A stretch of 64,000 nt of DNA from positions 62,001 through 126,000 of the forward strand of contig NZ_JIBU02000027.1 in NCBI RefSeq assembly GCF_000633595.2, in the 5' to 3' direction. The DNA is from Clostridium drakei. GTDB taxonomy: Bacteria; Bacillota; Clostridia; Clostridiales; Clostridiaceae. Positions within the stretch are counted from its first letter, which is position 1. Each line of letters starts with the position of its first letter. Positions 45,054 through 54,653 of the stretch are shown here, one piece after another. The notes beneath the pieces were generated by a model. It was not told the DNA's origin. It searched no databases and worked only from the letters and a program-made list of their open reading frames with translations. A program made the translations under genes and the position numbers.

Positions 45054-46478
45054 ATGAATACACAAGAGATAGTAAGCAAACTTTGGAACCTTTGCAATGT
45101 ACTAAGAGATGATGGAATAACTTATCACCAATATGTAACAGAATTAACTTATATACTTTTCTTAAAAATGGCAAAAGAAACAGGAGCTGAAGGAAAAATT
45201 CCTGACGAATATAGATGGGATGATTTAAAATCCAAGAGTGGAATAGAACTTAAGAAATTTTATAAAGAATTATTAAATCATTTAGGAGAAAAAAGTACAG
45301 GTACAGTACAGCAAATATACCAAGGTTCTGCTACTAATATAGATGAACCAAAGAACTTAGAGAAAATAATTACAACTATAGATGGATTAGACTGGTATTC
45401 TGCTAAAGAAGAAGGACTTGGTAATCTTTATGAAGGACTTTTAGAAAAAAATGCATCAGAAAAAAAATCAGGTGCAGGACAATATTTTACGCCAAGAGTA
45501 TTAATAGATGTAATGGTTAAATTAATAGATCCAAAACCAGGTGAAAAATGTAATGACCCAGCAGCAGGAACTTTTGGATTTATGATTGGAGCAGATCACT
45601 ACTTAAAACAAAAATATGATAATTATTTTGATTTAGATACAGACCTGCAGGAATTCCAAAGAACTAAAGCATTTTCAGGCTGTGAATTAGTTCATGAAAC
45701 TCATAGATTGGCGCTTATGAATGCTATGCTTCATGATATTGAAGGAAATATCATACTTGGAGACACACTAACTAATGAAGGTAAGAAGATGAAAGGTCTA
45801 GATGTAGTGCTTTCTAACCCTCCCTTTGGAACTAAAAAAGGTGGTGAAAGAGCTACAAGAGATGACTTGACTTTCATGACCTCAAATAAGCAATTAAATT
45901 TTCTGCAGCATATATATAGAAGTTTAAAACCAAATGGAAAAGCAAGAGCAGCAGTAGTATTACCTGATAATGTTTTATTCCAGGAAGGTGATGGAACAAA
46001 GATAAGAGAAGATTTAATGGATAAATGTAATCTTCACACAATATTAAGACTTCCAACAGGTATTTTCTATGCTCAAGGAGTCAAAACTAATGTATTGTTC
46101 TTTACAAGAGGGACTACAGATAAGAATAATACAAAAGAAGTATGGTTTTATGACTTAAGGACAAACATGCAAAACTTTGGTAAGACAAACCCCTTAAAGA
46201 AATCACATTTTGATGATTTTGTAAAAGCATATAAAGCTGAAAATAGAGAAGAAGTTAAAGATGAAAGATGGAATAAGTTCACTAGAGAAGAAATTATAGA
46301 AAAGAATAATAATTTAGATTTAGGACTTATAAAAGATGATTCGATCTTAGATTACGAAGACCTGCCAGATCCAATAGAAAGTGCGGAGGAAGCAGTAGCA
46401 AAATTGGAAGAAGCAACTGACTTACTTATGAGCGTTATTAAAGAGTTGAGAAGCTTAAGTGATCCTCTAAATCTTTGA
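45054..46478 (+). CDS. hsdM: type I restriction-modification, DNA methyltransferase subunit
   Basis: 474 residues. N-terminal HsdM helical domain (KLWNLCNVLRDDGITYHQYV), then the N6-adenine methylase: AGQYFTPRVLIDVMV, AdoMet motif DPAAGTFGFM (~168) and catalytic NPPFGTKKGG (~256). Ends in a coiled tail. It protects host DNA together with HsdS. Operon with hsdR (2-bp gap) and hsdS (72 bp downstream). Confidence 0.97.
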   Translation: MNTQEIVSKLWNLCNVLRDDGITYHQYVTELTYILFLKMAKETGAEGKIPDEYRWDDLKSKSGIELKKFYKELLNHLGEKSTGTVQQIYQGSATNIDEPKNLEKIITTIDGLDWYSAKEEGLGNLYEGLLEKNASEKKSGAGQYFTPRVLIDVMVKLIDPKPGEKCNDPAAGTFGFMIGADHYLKQKYDNYFDLDTDLQEFQRTKAFSGCELVHETHRLALMNAMLHDIEGNIILGDTLTNEGKKMKGLDVVLSNPPFGTKKGGERATRDDLTFMTSNKQLNFLQHIYRSLKPNGKARAAVVLPDNVLFQEGDGTKIREDLMDKCNLHTILRLPTGIFYAQGVKTNVLFFTRGTTDKNNTKEVWFYDLRTNMQNFGKTNPLKKSHFDDFVKAYKAENREEVKDERWNKFTREEIIEKNNNLDLGLIKDDSILDYEDLPDPIESAEEAVAKLEEATDLLMSVIKELRSLSDPLNL

Positions 46479-46495
46479 TTTAGTAAAGGGAACTT

Positions 46496-46522
46496 ACACC
46501 TCTGAAAGAAGAGAAGAGGTGT
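46496..46522 (+). terminator. weak hairpin between hsdM and hsdS
   Basis: ACACCTCT (46496-46503) pairs with AGAGGTGT (46515-46522), followed by TTCATTTT. A leaky terminator here could lower HsdS expression. Confidence 0.45.
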
Positions 46523-46550
46523 TTCATTTTAAAGTAAGGAGGGCATGAGG

Positions 46551-47900
46551 ATGGCTAAGAAGAAGCAATTAACGTTGGAAGAGGCTATTGTTAAGGATGA
46601 GCCTTATGAAGTGCCAGAGAATTGGATATGGAGTAAACTAGGGAGTTTATTAAAAACAATGACTACAAAAAAACCAAGCAATAAAAATGAATTTTTTCAA
46701 TATATAGATATTGACGCAATTGATAATAAAAATCAAAGAGTTGCAGAGCCTAAAATTATAAAAGTAAAAGAAGCTCCAAGTAGAGCGAGTAGGGAAGTAT
46801 TAGAAGGCGATGTTATATTCTCTACAGTAAGACCATATTTACGAAATATTGCATTAATAACAGATGAATATAAAGATTGCATTGCATCAACAGGATTTTA
46901 TATTTGCAGAAGCAATGGAGTGTTAATCAGTAAGTACTTGTATTATTTGTTATGTAGTGAAAAATCAATAAACTATTTCACATCAATGATGAAAGGTGAC
47001 AATTCACCATCTATAAGAAAAGAAGAATTTGAAAGCTTGAATATACCAGTTCCACCATTAAAAGAACAACAAAGAATTGTTGATAAAATAGAAAGTATTT
47101 TTGAAAAATTAGATAAGTCTAAGGAATTAATAGAAGAGGCTAGAGATGGATTTGAAAAGAGGAAATTCTCAATAATATATAAAGGCATATCTGGCGATTT
47201 AACAGGAAACAAAAAAAAGATGATAGCGCATAATAGTGTAATGATTCCAATTCACTGGAAATGGATTAAGTTTAATGATTTAGGTAGACTTGAAAGAGGG
47301 CGTTCAAAGCACAGACCAAGAAATGATGAACGTTTATTTAATGGAAAATATCCATTTATTCAAACAGGTGATATAGCTAATTCAAATGGATATATTGTTG
47401 AACATAAGCAAACACTAAGTGAATTCGGGCTAAATCAAAGTAAGTTATTTTCTAAAGATACGTTATGTATTACCATAGCAGCTAACATAGGAGATGTTGC
47501 AATATTAACTTATGATTGCTGTTTTCCTGATAGTGTAGTTGGATTTACGCCAAATGAAAATGTTGATTCAAAATACATATATTATTTTATAACTTTAGTT
47601 AAAAGAGATTTAGAACATTTTGCTCCATCAACAGCTCAAAAGAATATAAATCTAAAGATACTTGGAAACTTGGAGATTCCACTTCCAACATTAGAAGAAC
47701 AAAAAAAAATAGTTAGAATTTTAGATAAGCTTTTAGAAGAAGAATCTAAAATCAAAGAACTTACTCAATTAGAAGATCAAATCGAATTAATAAAAAAATC
47801 AATTTTGGCAAAAGCTTTTAGAGGAGAGCTTGGAACAAATTCAGAAGAGGATGAAAGTGCTTTGGAGTTGTTGAAGGAAATATTAAGCAAAGATATATAG
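46551..47900 (+). CDS. hsdS: type I restriction-modification, specificity subunit
   Basis: 449 residues from ATG 46551 (AGGAGG 8 nt upstream; an ATG at 46545 is too close to it). Two target-recognition domains (~20-150 and ~235-370), each followed by a conserved helix: IPVPPLKEQQRIVDKIESIF and IPLPTLEEQKKIVRILDKLL. Both halves begin with the usual IPxxWxW (VPENWIW and IPIHWKW). Sets the sequence recognised by HsdR2M2S. The stop TAG is followed in the same frame by 57 more sense codons (see relic at 47901). Confidence 0.95.
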   Translation: MAKKKQLTLEEAIVKDEPYEVPENWIWSKLGSLLKTMTTKKPSNKNEFFQYIDIDAIDNKNQRVAEPKIIKVKEAPSRASREVLEGDVIFSTVRPYLRNIALITDEYKDCIASTGFYICRSNGVLISKYLYYLLCSEKSINYFTSMMKGDNSPSIRKEEFESLNIPVPPLKEQQRIVDKIESIFEKLDKSKELIEEARDGFEKRKFSIIYKGISGDLTGNKKKMIAHNSVMIPIHWKWIKFNDLGRLERGRSKHRPRNDERLFNGKYPFIQTGDIANSNGYIVEHKQTLSEFGLNQSKLFSKDTLCITIAANIGDVAILTYDCCFPDSVVGFTPNENVDSKYIYYFITLVKRDLEHFAPSTAQKNINLKILGNLEIPLPTLEEQKKIVRILDKLLEEESKIKELTQLEDQIELIKKSILAKAFRGELGTNSEEDESALELLKEILSKDI

Positions 47901-48074
47901 AAGATATTTTTATATAACGTATTTGAACATGCATATAATGAGTTGAAAATAGCTATAAAAGATACTTTAAGAGCTATAGATTTATTGTACAATAATAAGA
48001 TAACATTAGAAGATTATGATGAAATGACATCTAAAATAGAAAATATAATGAAAAAGTTCAGTAAAATGTGGTGA
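47901..48074 (+). pseudogene. in-frame open tail after hsdS (unidentified relic)
   Basis: Directly after the hsdS TAG the same frame stays open for 57 codons (KIFLYNVFEHAYNELKIAIK ... IENIMKKFSKMW) to TGA 48072-48074. It has no start codon of its own near a ribosome binding site. It is either the 3' remnant of another gene joined here, or a former extension of hsdS cut by a nonsense mutation. Its last ~22 bp recur at 60477-60497. Confidence 0.45.
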
Positions 48075-48090
48075 GATTTACCACATTTTT
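48063..48090 (+). terminator. terminator of the hsd operon
   Basis: AAAATGTGGT (48063-48072) pairs with ACCACATTTT (48080-48089), loop GAGATTT, T-rich tail. Sequence-related to the terminator at 60488. Confidence 0.88.
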
Positions 48091-48299
48091 ATTGTTGTTC
48101 AAAAACTTAGTTCGTCAATTGCAAGTTAAAGCATGGAAAATATTTGGAGTTTTCTAATTTTAATTTGTACTTTTCTTGACATAGTACAAATTAAAAAAGG
48201 TTTGATATTAATAAAAGAGAAACTTAGTGCAGCCTTTGAGAATTTCGATTATAATATAAGTAATAGTTATTACATTATAAAAATGATAGGTGAATAAAA

Positions 48300-49322
48300 A
48301 TGCGAATAAAGAAAGAAATACATCACATACATGATAAGAGTTATAAGGACTTATTTTCAAATAAAGAGCTATTGATAGATATGCTACAAAACTTTGTTGA
48401 AAGTTCATGGATAAAAGAAATAACAAAGGATAATATTGAACTGGTAAACAAATCATATATACTTTCAGATTATGAAGAGTTAGAATCAGATATAGTATAT
48501 AAAGCAACAATAGATGATAGAGAAGTTATATTCTATATATTGCTGGAATTTCAGTCCTATGTTGATTATAGTATGCCTATAAGACTATTTTTGTATATGT
48601 CAGAAATATGGAGAGAAGTTTTAAAAAATACAAAACAAGCAGAAGTAAAAAGTAAAGATTTTAGATTACCAGCAATAGTACCATTGGTTTTGTATAATGG
48701 AGAGTATAAGTGGACTGTAGAGAAAAAATTTAAAAACATTATGAATAAAAGCGAATTATTTGGAAATAACATAATCGATTTTGAATATATACTTATAGAC
48801 ATAAATAAATATGAAAAAGAAGAGCTGATGGAACTGAAAAACTTAGTATCAGCAGTATTTTTATTAGATCAAAAGGTTGATATTGAAGAGTTTATAAGTA
48901 GAGTAAAGGATATAGCCATAGGTTTCAACAACTTAACAGAAGAACAAAAAATGATGCTAAGACATTGGTTAAGAGTAACTTTAAGTGATGAGCTGAAAGG
49001 TAAATTAGGAGAAAAAATAGAAGATATTTTGATAGCAAAAAAAGAGGAGGTTAATCGTATGACTTCTAATATTTCAAAAACGATAAAGGAAACTTTTCAA
49101 AAAACTAGAGAAGAAGGAATGGAAAAAGGAATCGAAGAAGGAATAGAAAAAGCTAGGCAAAAAGATGCGGAAATAGTCTTAAAGCTGCTTACAAAAAAAT
49201 TCGGAAGTTTAGATGATGTATTTAAGGAAAAAATAGAAAAATTAGATAGTGATAAATTAAGTTCCATTATTGAAAATATTTTAGATATAGAAAGTTTACA
49301 AGAAGTTATTAAAATCATATAA
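48300..49322 (+). CDS. Rpn-family recombination-promoting nuclease (with DUF4351 tail)
   Basis: 340 residues; AGGTGA upstream of ATG. N-terminal PD-(D/E)XK domain of the Rpn/YhgA-like family: HDKSYKDLFSNKELLIDML, ESDIVYKATID and FYILLEFQSYVDYSMPIRL (Asp and Glu-x-Gln). A coiled, glycine-containing hinge (EEGMEKGIEEGIEKARQKD) precedes a C-terminal DUF4351 domain (KLLTKKFGSLDDVFKEKIEK). Family members cut DNA and raise recA-independent recombination; they spread like selfish genes. Intact here, unlike the Rpn relics at 27848 and 60305. Confidence 0.9.
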   Translation: MRIKKEIHHIHDKSYKDLFSNKELLIDMLQNFVESSWIKEITKDNIELVNKSYILSDYEELESDIVYKATIDDREVIFYILLEFQSYVDYSMPIRLFLYMSEIWREVLKNTKQAEVKSKDFRLPAIVPLVLYNGEYKWTVEKKFKNIMNKSELFGNNIIDFEYILIDINKYEKEELMELKNLVSAVFLLDQKVDIEEFISRVKDIAIGFNNLTEEQKMMLRHWLRVTLSDELKGKLGEKIEDILIAKKEEVNRMTSNISKTIKETFQKTREEGMEKGIEEGIEKARQKDAEIVLKLLTKKFGSLDDVFKEKIEKLDSDKLSSIIENILDIESLQEVIKII

Positions 49323-49716
49323 TGTGTTCTATATTGATATTTTAGCAAGCTTAGGCAAGTTTTGTCAAATACTTTAGGTATGTAAAACTTGAAAGTGAAG
49401 CAAACTTTGTTGATAGGACAACAAAAAAATATTTTAATATGAAATTAAGGCATCGGTTTTATTAGCTGGTGTTTTAATTTGTTCAAAATTAAAAGGAAAT
49501 AATAGAAAAAATATACATAATGTCAAGATTATATTTACAGATGGAGTGATAAAAATAGAGTTAGATATGTAAAGGTTGTGATGAATATGATAAAAAATAT
49601 GATGGTGAGAGAAGATTAAATAAGAGCTTACTAAATCATAATTATAGTGATGGCTTAAAATTAGTTATTCTCTCAATATAACACTATTTTATTTATTAAG
49701 GGGAGAATATTTGAAT
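49323..49716. other. 394-bp gap with a long G-U-rich stem
   Basis: No gene seen. The arms 49442-49456 (AAATTAAGGCATCGG) and 49466-49480 (CTGGTGTTTTAATTT) pair over 15 positions when G-U is allowed. It may terminate Rpn transcription. Confidence 0.5.
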
Positions 49717-50751
49717 ATGTATAAAATTATATACACAGAAAAATCATGGATGGAAAGTGAAGGCGTAGAGCAGGTAAAAAAACTGTCAAATTTAAAAGGA
49801 GTAATTTTAGCTGTTGGTTACCCAGATTTGCATCCTGGAAAAACACCAGTTGGAGCAGCTTTTTTAACAGAAGGAATAATTTATCCTCATTTAATTGGAA
49901 ATGACATAGGATGTTCTGTAAGTTTATTTCAAACTTCTATCTTTGAAAAGAAATTTAAAGTAGATAAGGCAATGAAAAGTTTGAATAACTTAGAGTTTGA
50001 AAAAGATGAATTTAATATTGGTACTATAGGTAAGGGTAACCACTTTGCAGAATTCACTGCTATTGATGAAATATTGGATAAAGAAGAATTTAATAATCTG
50101 AATCTAGATAAAAATAAAGTACATTTACTAATTCATAGTGGCAGTAGAGGTTTAGGCGAACATATTTTAAGAAAGCATATTGAGAAGTACAGCTGTCAGA
50201 ATGGTTTGGTAGAGGGTAGTGAAGGTTTTGAAAGCTACTTAAAAGATTATGAAAAGGCAATACTTTTTGCTAAGAAAAGTAGAAAATTAATTGCTGAGAG
50301 GTTATGTGATGCTATTAATGGATCTTTAGAAAGTCTTGTAATTGAAGCTGTGCATAATGGTATTGAATTTAAAGATAATTATTATGTTCATAGAAAAGGT
50401 GCAGCACCGTCTGATAATGGCTATGTTGTTATAGCAGGCTCTAAGGGGACTAACTCATATATTGTTAAGCCTATAAATGAAAGCTTGTATACAGGTTTTT
50501 CAATTGCTCATGGAGCTGGACGTAAGTGGCAGAGAAATGGTTGTAAGGAAAGACTTTTAGGTAAGTTTTCTAAGAAAGATGTTAAAAATGGCAACTTTAG
50601 TTATAACCTTGTATGTAAAGATAAAAGTTTAATTTATGAAGAAGCCCCAGAAGCTTATAAAAACATTGATAGGGTAATTCAGGATCTTATTGAATTTGAT
50701 TTGATTAAAGTAATAGCAAAATTAAAGCCTATTATAACATATAAAGATTAA
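49717..50751 (+). CDS. rtcB: short RtcB-family RNA ligase (RtcB2-like)
   Basis: 344 residues from ATG 49717; a TTG at 49711, closer to GGGGAG (49700-49705), is an alternative. RtcB signatures: YPDLHPGKTPVG, GNDIGCSVSLF (metal site), TIGKGNHFAEF, HSGSRGLGEHI, YVHRKGAAPSD and SIAHGAGRKWQR, whose His accepts GMP. RtcB joins 3'-phosphate (or 2',3'-cyclic phosphate) and 5'-OH RNA ends. At ~345 aa it belongs to the shorter group often paired with the release factor PrfH, which rescues damaged ribosomes; no prfH is adjacent. A KptA relic (another RNA-repair gene) lies at 60.9 kb. Confidence 0.92.
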   Translation: MYKIIYTEKSWMESEGVEQVKKLSNLKGVILAVGYPDLHPGKTPVGAAFLTEGIIYPHLIGNDIGCSVSLFQTSIFEKKFKVDKAMKSLNNLEFEKDEFNIGTIGKGNHFAEFTAIDEILDKEEFNNLNLDKNKVHLLIHSGSRGLGEHILRKHIEKYSCQNGLVEGSEGFESYLKDYEKAILFAKKSRKLIAERLCDAINGSLESLVIEAVHNGIEFKDNYYVHRKGAAPSDNGYVVIAGSKGTNSYIVKPINESLYTGFSIAHGAGRKWQRNGCKERLLGKFSKKDVKNGNFSYNLVCKDKSLIYEEAPEAYKNIDRVIQDLIEFDLIKVIAKLKPIITYKD

Positions 50752-50963
50752 TGAAATGTTTTAATCGGATAAATAAAGCATAGAAAAGTGTTATATAAGC
50801 ATCAAAGGAGACATCTTTAGATTATGAATAATATTAAAGATAAATTATTTATTATACATAAAAGTTGATTTATTTGTGCAAAATATTTTTATAGGTAATG
50901 TCTGCAGTGTTAATTCCACTAAATTATAATTATGCATAAAAATGCAAAAATGAGGTGGATATA

Positions 50964-52448
50964 ATGGGTCAAGGTGGAACTTTAAGAATTATTAATGCTT
51001 CTAATTATGTATTAAAACTCAGTTACTGTCATAGCTATCAAATGAATTCTTGGGATGGAAAATTTCCTAGCGTAATTAATCAAGGTGAGATTAAAGATGT
51101 ATATATTGAGTGGGATGAATACATTTTTAACACTATTACTGATGATTCTGGTAATGTTGGTTATTCAATTGTTGGTACAGATAGGCATTTTGAAATTCAA
51201 GCAAGATGGAGATACTTACAAGTTGATTGGCAAAATACAATTCAAGATCCCAAATTTTGTGTGCAACCCAATACACAAATAGCAAATTTAGGATGGGTAC
51301 ATGATGGAATAGTGACATTAACTTTTTGTGCAGTGAATGATAATAATTTAGTTAATATTTCACATTTGCCTATAATAGAATATAGTGTAAAAAAGGATTT
51401 TAAAAATGTAGATAATACGAAAATAGAAAAAGAACTTGTTAAATATGTTAGCATACAAGATAAAGGACAACCATTTAGTAATCTTTTAGCCATGGCTGAA
51501 GAAAAGGGAGGAACTAAGCTAGAATCCAATTTAGTCGGTTTATTAAAACAGACTATTGAAAACCCAGAGCAGATTTTGGAGGAATCTTATTCTAATGGTG
51601 ATTCAGCTTATTTAAAAAATTGGATGGAAACATATGGGCCAGTAATTGAAAATACGCCTCTTGATGACCTTACATTAGCTTGTACACATAATTCAGGAAC
51701 ATACAAAATGGTTTCTCCATTTGGATCGCTTTGGACAAAATGTCAAAACTTAAGTATCAGTGATCAATTAAATAAAGGTGTGAGAGTATTAGATTTAAGA
51801 GTTGGAGAAGATAATGGAAACTTTATACTTGTTCATGATAAATGGAGAAGTGAAATTTCATTAGAAGATACATTAAAACAAGTACAGGGATTTATTGCAG
51901 GGAATCCAAAAGAAGTTATTATTCTAGATTTTCATAGTTTTACAGCACTTAATGGTCAATTTGATGAAAATAAACTTTATAATCTAGTTACTACCTCCTT
52001 AGGAAATCTTATTTATCATTATAATGGACATGTTCCTACTCTCAGTGAAATATGGAGTACTCAATCACGTGTTATTGTTTCTTGGAGCAGTAATAATAAA
52101 CCAACTGAATTCTTCCCGGTAATTGACCAAAAATGGTTTGATAAAGATAATTTAGGAGATCTTTATTCTGCTATACAAGACGAGATGAAAAATAGTCATG
52201 ATAATAAAGGTTTGTGGTCAATTTGTGCAATTATCACACCAAGTATTTCAAATATAACTCCAATTCAATCTATTCCAGAATTAACCAAATGGTTTCAAGC
52301 AGGTGGAGAATGGGCAAAGAATGCTAATATTATTGCAGTAGATTTTGTTGAAAAAACTAATATTGTACAGCAGGCAATATCAGAATGTCTTATTAAATCA
52401 GTAAGTAAGAAATATCATAATGACGTCTGTTTTGCATTAATGAAGTAA
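50964..52448 (+). CDS. PI-PLC-like phosphodiesterase with N-terminal beta-sandwich (lectin/aegerolysin-like) domain
   Basis: 494 residues from ATG 50964 (GAGGTGG 5 nt upstream; GTG 50955 lies in that site). N-terminal ~1-145: GTLRIINASNYVLKLSYCHS, aromatic-rich, no Cys pattern, looks like a membrane- or sugar-binding beta-sandwich. C-terminal PI-PLC X-type barrel (~225-490): CTHNSGTYKM (first catalytic His), GVRVLDLRV, LVHDKW (second His), EVIILDFHSF. Such enzymes cleave phosphatidylinositol or related lipids. No signal peptide, so export would need another route (or lysis). Similar two-domain proteins are toxins in several bacteria; the role here is unknown. Monocistronic. Confidence 0.83.
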   Translation: MGQGGTLRIINASNYVLKLSYCHSYQMNSWDGKFPSVINQGEIKDVYIEWDEYIFNTITDDSGNVGYSIVGTDRHFEIQARWRYLQVDWQNTIQDPKFCVQPNTQIANLGWVHDGIVTLTFCAVNDNNLVNISHLPIIEYSVKKDFKNVDNTKIEKELVKYVSIQDKGQPFSNLLAMAEEKGGTKLESNLVGLLKQTIENPEQILEESYSNGDSAYLKNWMETYGPVIENTPLDDLTLACTHNSGTYKMVSPFGSLWTKCQNLSISDQLNKGVRVLDLRVGEDNGNFILVHDKWRSEISLEDTLKQVQGFIAGNPKEVIILDFHSFTALNGQFDENKLYNLVTTSLGNLIYHYNGHVPTLSEIWSTQSRVIVSWSSNNKPTEFFPVIDQKWFDKDNLGDLYSAIQDEMKNSHDNKGLWSICAIITPSISNITPIQSIPELTKWFQAGGEWAKNANIIAVDFVEKTNIVQQAISECLIKSVSKKYHNDVCFALMK

Positions 52449-52802
52449 GTTAAGACAATAAGCACATCATCGCTAGAATATCAGACACTACCTAAAATTA
52501 TAAAAATACAGTGTAATTTAGTGGAAATGATGATCTTACTTAAATAACTATATTTAGAAGTACAAATAGAAATTATACTAATAAAAGTTTGTAGGAAGCT
52601 GTTGAACTAAGAAATTTATATACAATATATTGTAGTATTTATTCTTAATGCCACAGCTTCTTATTCTATGAATTAATGTCGGAATTATTATTTCTTGAAA
52701 GTACATTAATTTCAATAGATTCTAAAGAACACGTGAGCTTCATTGCTTTGATATACCAATCTATGAATATTTCATTTTATTATCAGTTTAATTTATTTAC
52801 TT
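52449..52802. other. 354-bp gap between convergent genes with a nested stem
   Basis: No gene. GAAGCTGT (52595-52602) pairs with ACAGCTTC (52653-52660); inside are the palindrome TACAATATATTGTA (52621-52634) and TAAGAA/TTCTTA arms. A terminator for one or both convergent operons is likely. Confidence 0.5.
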
Positions 52803-53606
52803 CTACCTCAACCTATAATTATTCTCCTTACCGTGTATTTCTACAATGAAATTTTTGCACATTTCTAAAATTCTACTGCCTATGCTTTCATCGAAGTACA
52901 AGAGTTTTTCTACAGTAAATTCTGAAGATATTATTATAGGCAAATTCTTCATGTATCTGTAATTTATTATTTCAAAGGTTATATTTATATCTGAATCAGT
53001 AAGCTTGCCTTTATAGAGATCATCTATTATTAAAACCTGTGCTGTTTTAAACTTTCGTGTGCAGGCTTCATAATATTCTTCATCTAAAATGTTTTGTTTT
53101 AATTTTATTATTTGTTCTCTATAGGACATATAAATTACGGGAATGCCCTTTGATAGAAGGTTTAAACCTATAGCAATGCTCAAATGGGACTTGCCGCTAC
53201 CAACTTGTCCTAAAAAAGCTATACTGTTTTTTCTGGTATTTCTTATTTGTTTAAAGCTTTTAAAGTATTTGAGGGCGGTATTCTTTGCCTCTTCAGTAGC
53301 TGTATTATAAACCTTGTAGTTTTTAAATATAAGTTTATTTTTTTGTGTTTCTATGCCTGAAAAACTCCACATTCTCTTAAGTTTATCCATTTCTCTGCAC
53401 TTGCAAAAGGCAATGGTGTCTTGAGCATCAGGAGAATGTTTTATAATATATCCTTTTCCACCACAAATAGGGCAGTTTTCTAAAGCGTTAGCTTCAGATG
53501 AGTCCTTCCATGTCTCCTTGATACCACTCTGTTTTTGCTTCCTTTCCTTCATATTTTCCAAATTCTTTTTCCTGAGTCTCTGAATTATATCCCCAACTCT
53601 TTTCAT
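52803..53606 (-). CDS. DnaC/DnaI-type helicase loader ATPase with zinc finger
   Basis: 267 residues from ATG 53606 (GGGGA 6 nt upstream; the frame is open further up to 53672 but without a ribosome binding site). Basic N-terminus, then a zinc-finger-like CPICGGKGYI ... CKCRE, and an AAA+ domain: FLGQVGSGKSHLSIAIG, VLIIDDLYKGK, LPIIISSEF, and GSRILEMC with the arginine finger. It loads replicative helicase in phages and Firmicutes. Overlaps the DnaD gene by ~110 bp in another frame. Last gene of a sigma-sigma-DnaD-DnaC operon, an unusual setting. Confidence 0.88.
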   Translation of the reverse strand: MKRVGDIIQRLRKKNLENMKERKQKQSGIKETWKDSSEANALENCPICGGKGYIIKHSPDAQDTIAFCKCREMDKLKRMWSFSGIETQKNKLIFKNYKVYNTATEEAKNTALKYFKSFKQIRNTRKNSIAFLGQVGSGKSHLSIAIGLNLLSKGIPVIYMSYREQIIKLKQNILDEEYYEACTRKFKTAQVLIIDDLYKGKLTDSDINITFEIINYRYMKNLPIIISSEFTVEKLLYFDESIGSRILEMCKNFIVEIHGKENNYRLR

Positions 53607-54600
53607 AGTTTCCCCATGTTCTTCCAAAGCTTTTCCCTCCTTGCAGTTTTTTATAATCATCAAGAAAATCACTTTTAGTTTTAAAGTTATGAAAACCGTA
53701 ATAACTCTTATGTTTTTTATAATTATTTAAATAATTTATGACCTCATTTTCGTCCTTTAAACCTTTATTTTTCCAGCTGTAAAGCACTTTTTCAATATAT
53801 CTCAAATTCTTGGCATTGCTTTTTAGTGCCTGCTTCATTCCAAGAATAATTAGGTCCTTGGAATTAAAGTCATCCATAAAATTTTTTAGCTGGTCAATTT
53901 CATAAGGACTGGCACAGCTTATATTGTCACTGTAAAAAGTTACAACATCGGTGAACCCTTTTTCTTCTTTTTTTAAGTAAGTCTCTGTAGTAATCTCTGG
54001 TATTGCTTTATTAAAATAGGCATTATCCATTTGACTTTTTGACTCAATGGAATAGACAGAAAGATACTTATTACTGGACTTATTTACATCATCTAAATTT
54101 TCATAAGTTTCATCATTGTTGTAATAAATATTTTGATCCATAGAAATTTCATTTGCTTCTAAGTTATTAGGAGCTTCTAGTTTTTTATCATCTTCAGAAA
54201 TGTGAGATGAATTGTCATCTAGCTTTGCTTCAGTGTTAATTGTTGAATTAGTACTATCTTCAAAAGAATCACATAGGCTCTCAAGTTTTTTATAATCTAT
54301 GGTGTACCATTTAGTCTTGTCCATTTTTGATTTATTGAAATTAGAGCTTAAGACAACTCCTGAAGTTTCAAGCTTTTTTATAGCTCTTATTATGGTCCTT
54401 TTGCATAAAAAACTTATTTGATTGTGCCAAGCTTCATAGCTGTTATAAATCCAAGGTGTGCCATTTATTATGTGATTGCTTTTTAAAAGCCAGTAGTGGA
54501 TTTGCTGAAGTATTATACTTTCTGTAATTCCAAAAATTTCTGCAAGCTTAGGCTGAAAAACCATAGTTATTTCATTTTCTAAAAGTACTTTATTATTCAT
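53494..54600 (-). CDS. DnaD-domain replication protein
   Basis: 368 residues from ATG 54600 (a TTG at 54612 is possible). N-terminal winged-helix replication-initiator-like part (ITESIILQQIHYWLLKSNHI, FLCKRTIIRAIKKLETSGVV), a long acidic, poorly conserved linker (~115-215), and a C-terminal DnaD/DnaB_2 domain (FYSDNISCASPYEIDQLKNF ... YIEKVLYSWKNKG). Phages and plasmids of Firmicutes use such proteins with a DnaC-like loader to start replication, so with the next gene it forms a phage-like replication module. No other phage genes are nearby. Confidence 0.88.
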   Translation of the reverse strand: MNNKVLLENEITMVFQPKLAEIFGITESIILQQIHYWLLKSNHIINGTPWIYNSYEAWHNQISFLCKRTIIRAIKKLETSGVVLSSNFNKSKMDKTKWYTIDYKKLESLCDSFEDSTNSTINTEAKLDDNSSHISEDDKKLEAPNNLEANEISMDQNIYYNNDETYENLDDVNKSSNKYLSVYSIESKSQMDNAYFNKAIPEITTETYLKKEEKGFTDVVTFYSDNISCASPYEIDQLKNFMDDFNSKDLIILGMKQALKSNAKNLRYIEKVLYSWKNKGLKDENEVINYLNNYKKHKSYYGFHNFKTKSDFLDDYKKLQGGKSFGRTWGNYEKSWGYNSETQEKEFGKYEGKEAKTEWYQGDMEGLI

Positions 54601-54653
54601 AATTAACACCAACCAATCTTTTATTTGTATGATTTTGTATTTTAAAAAAAGTT

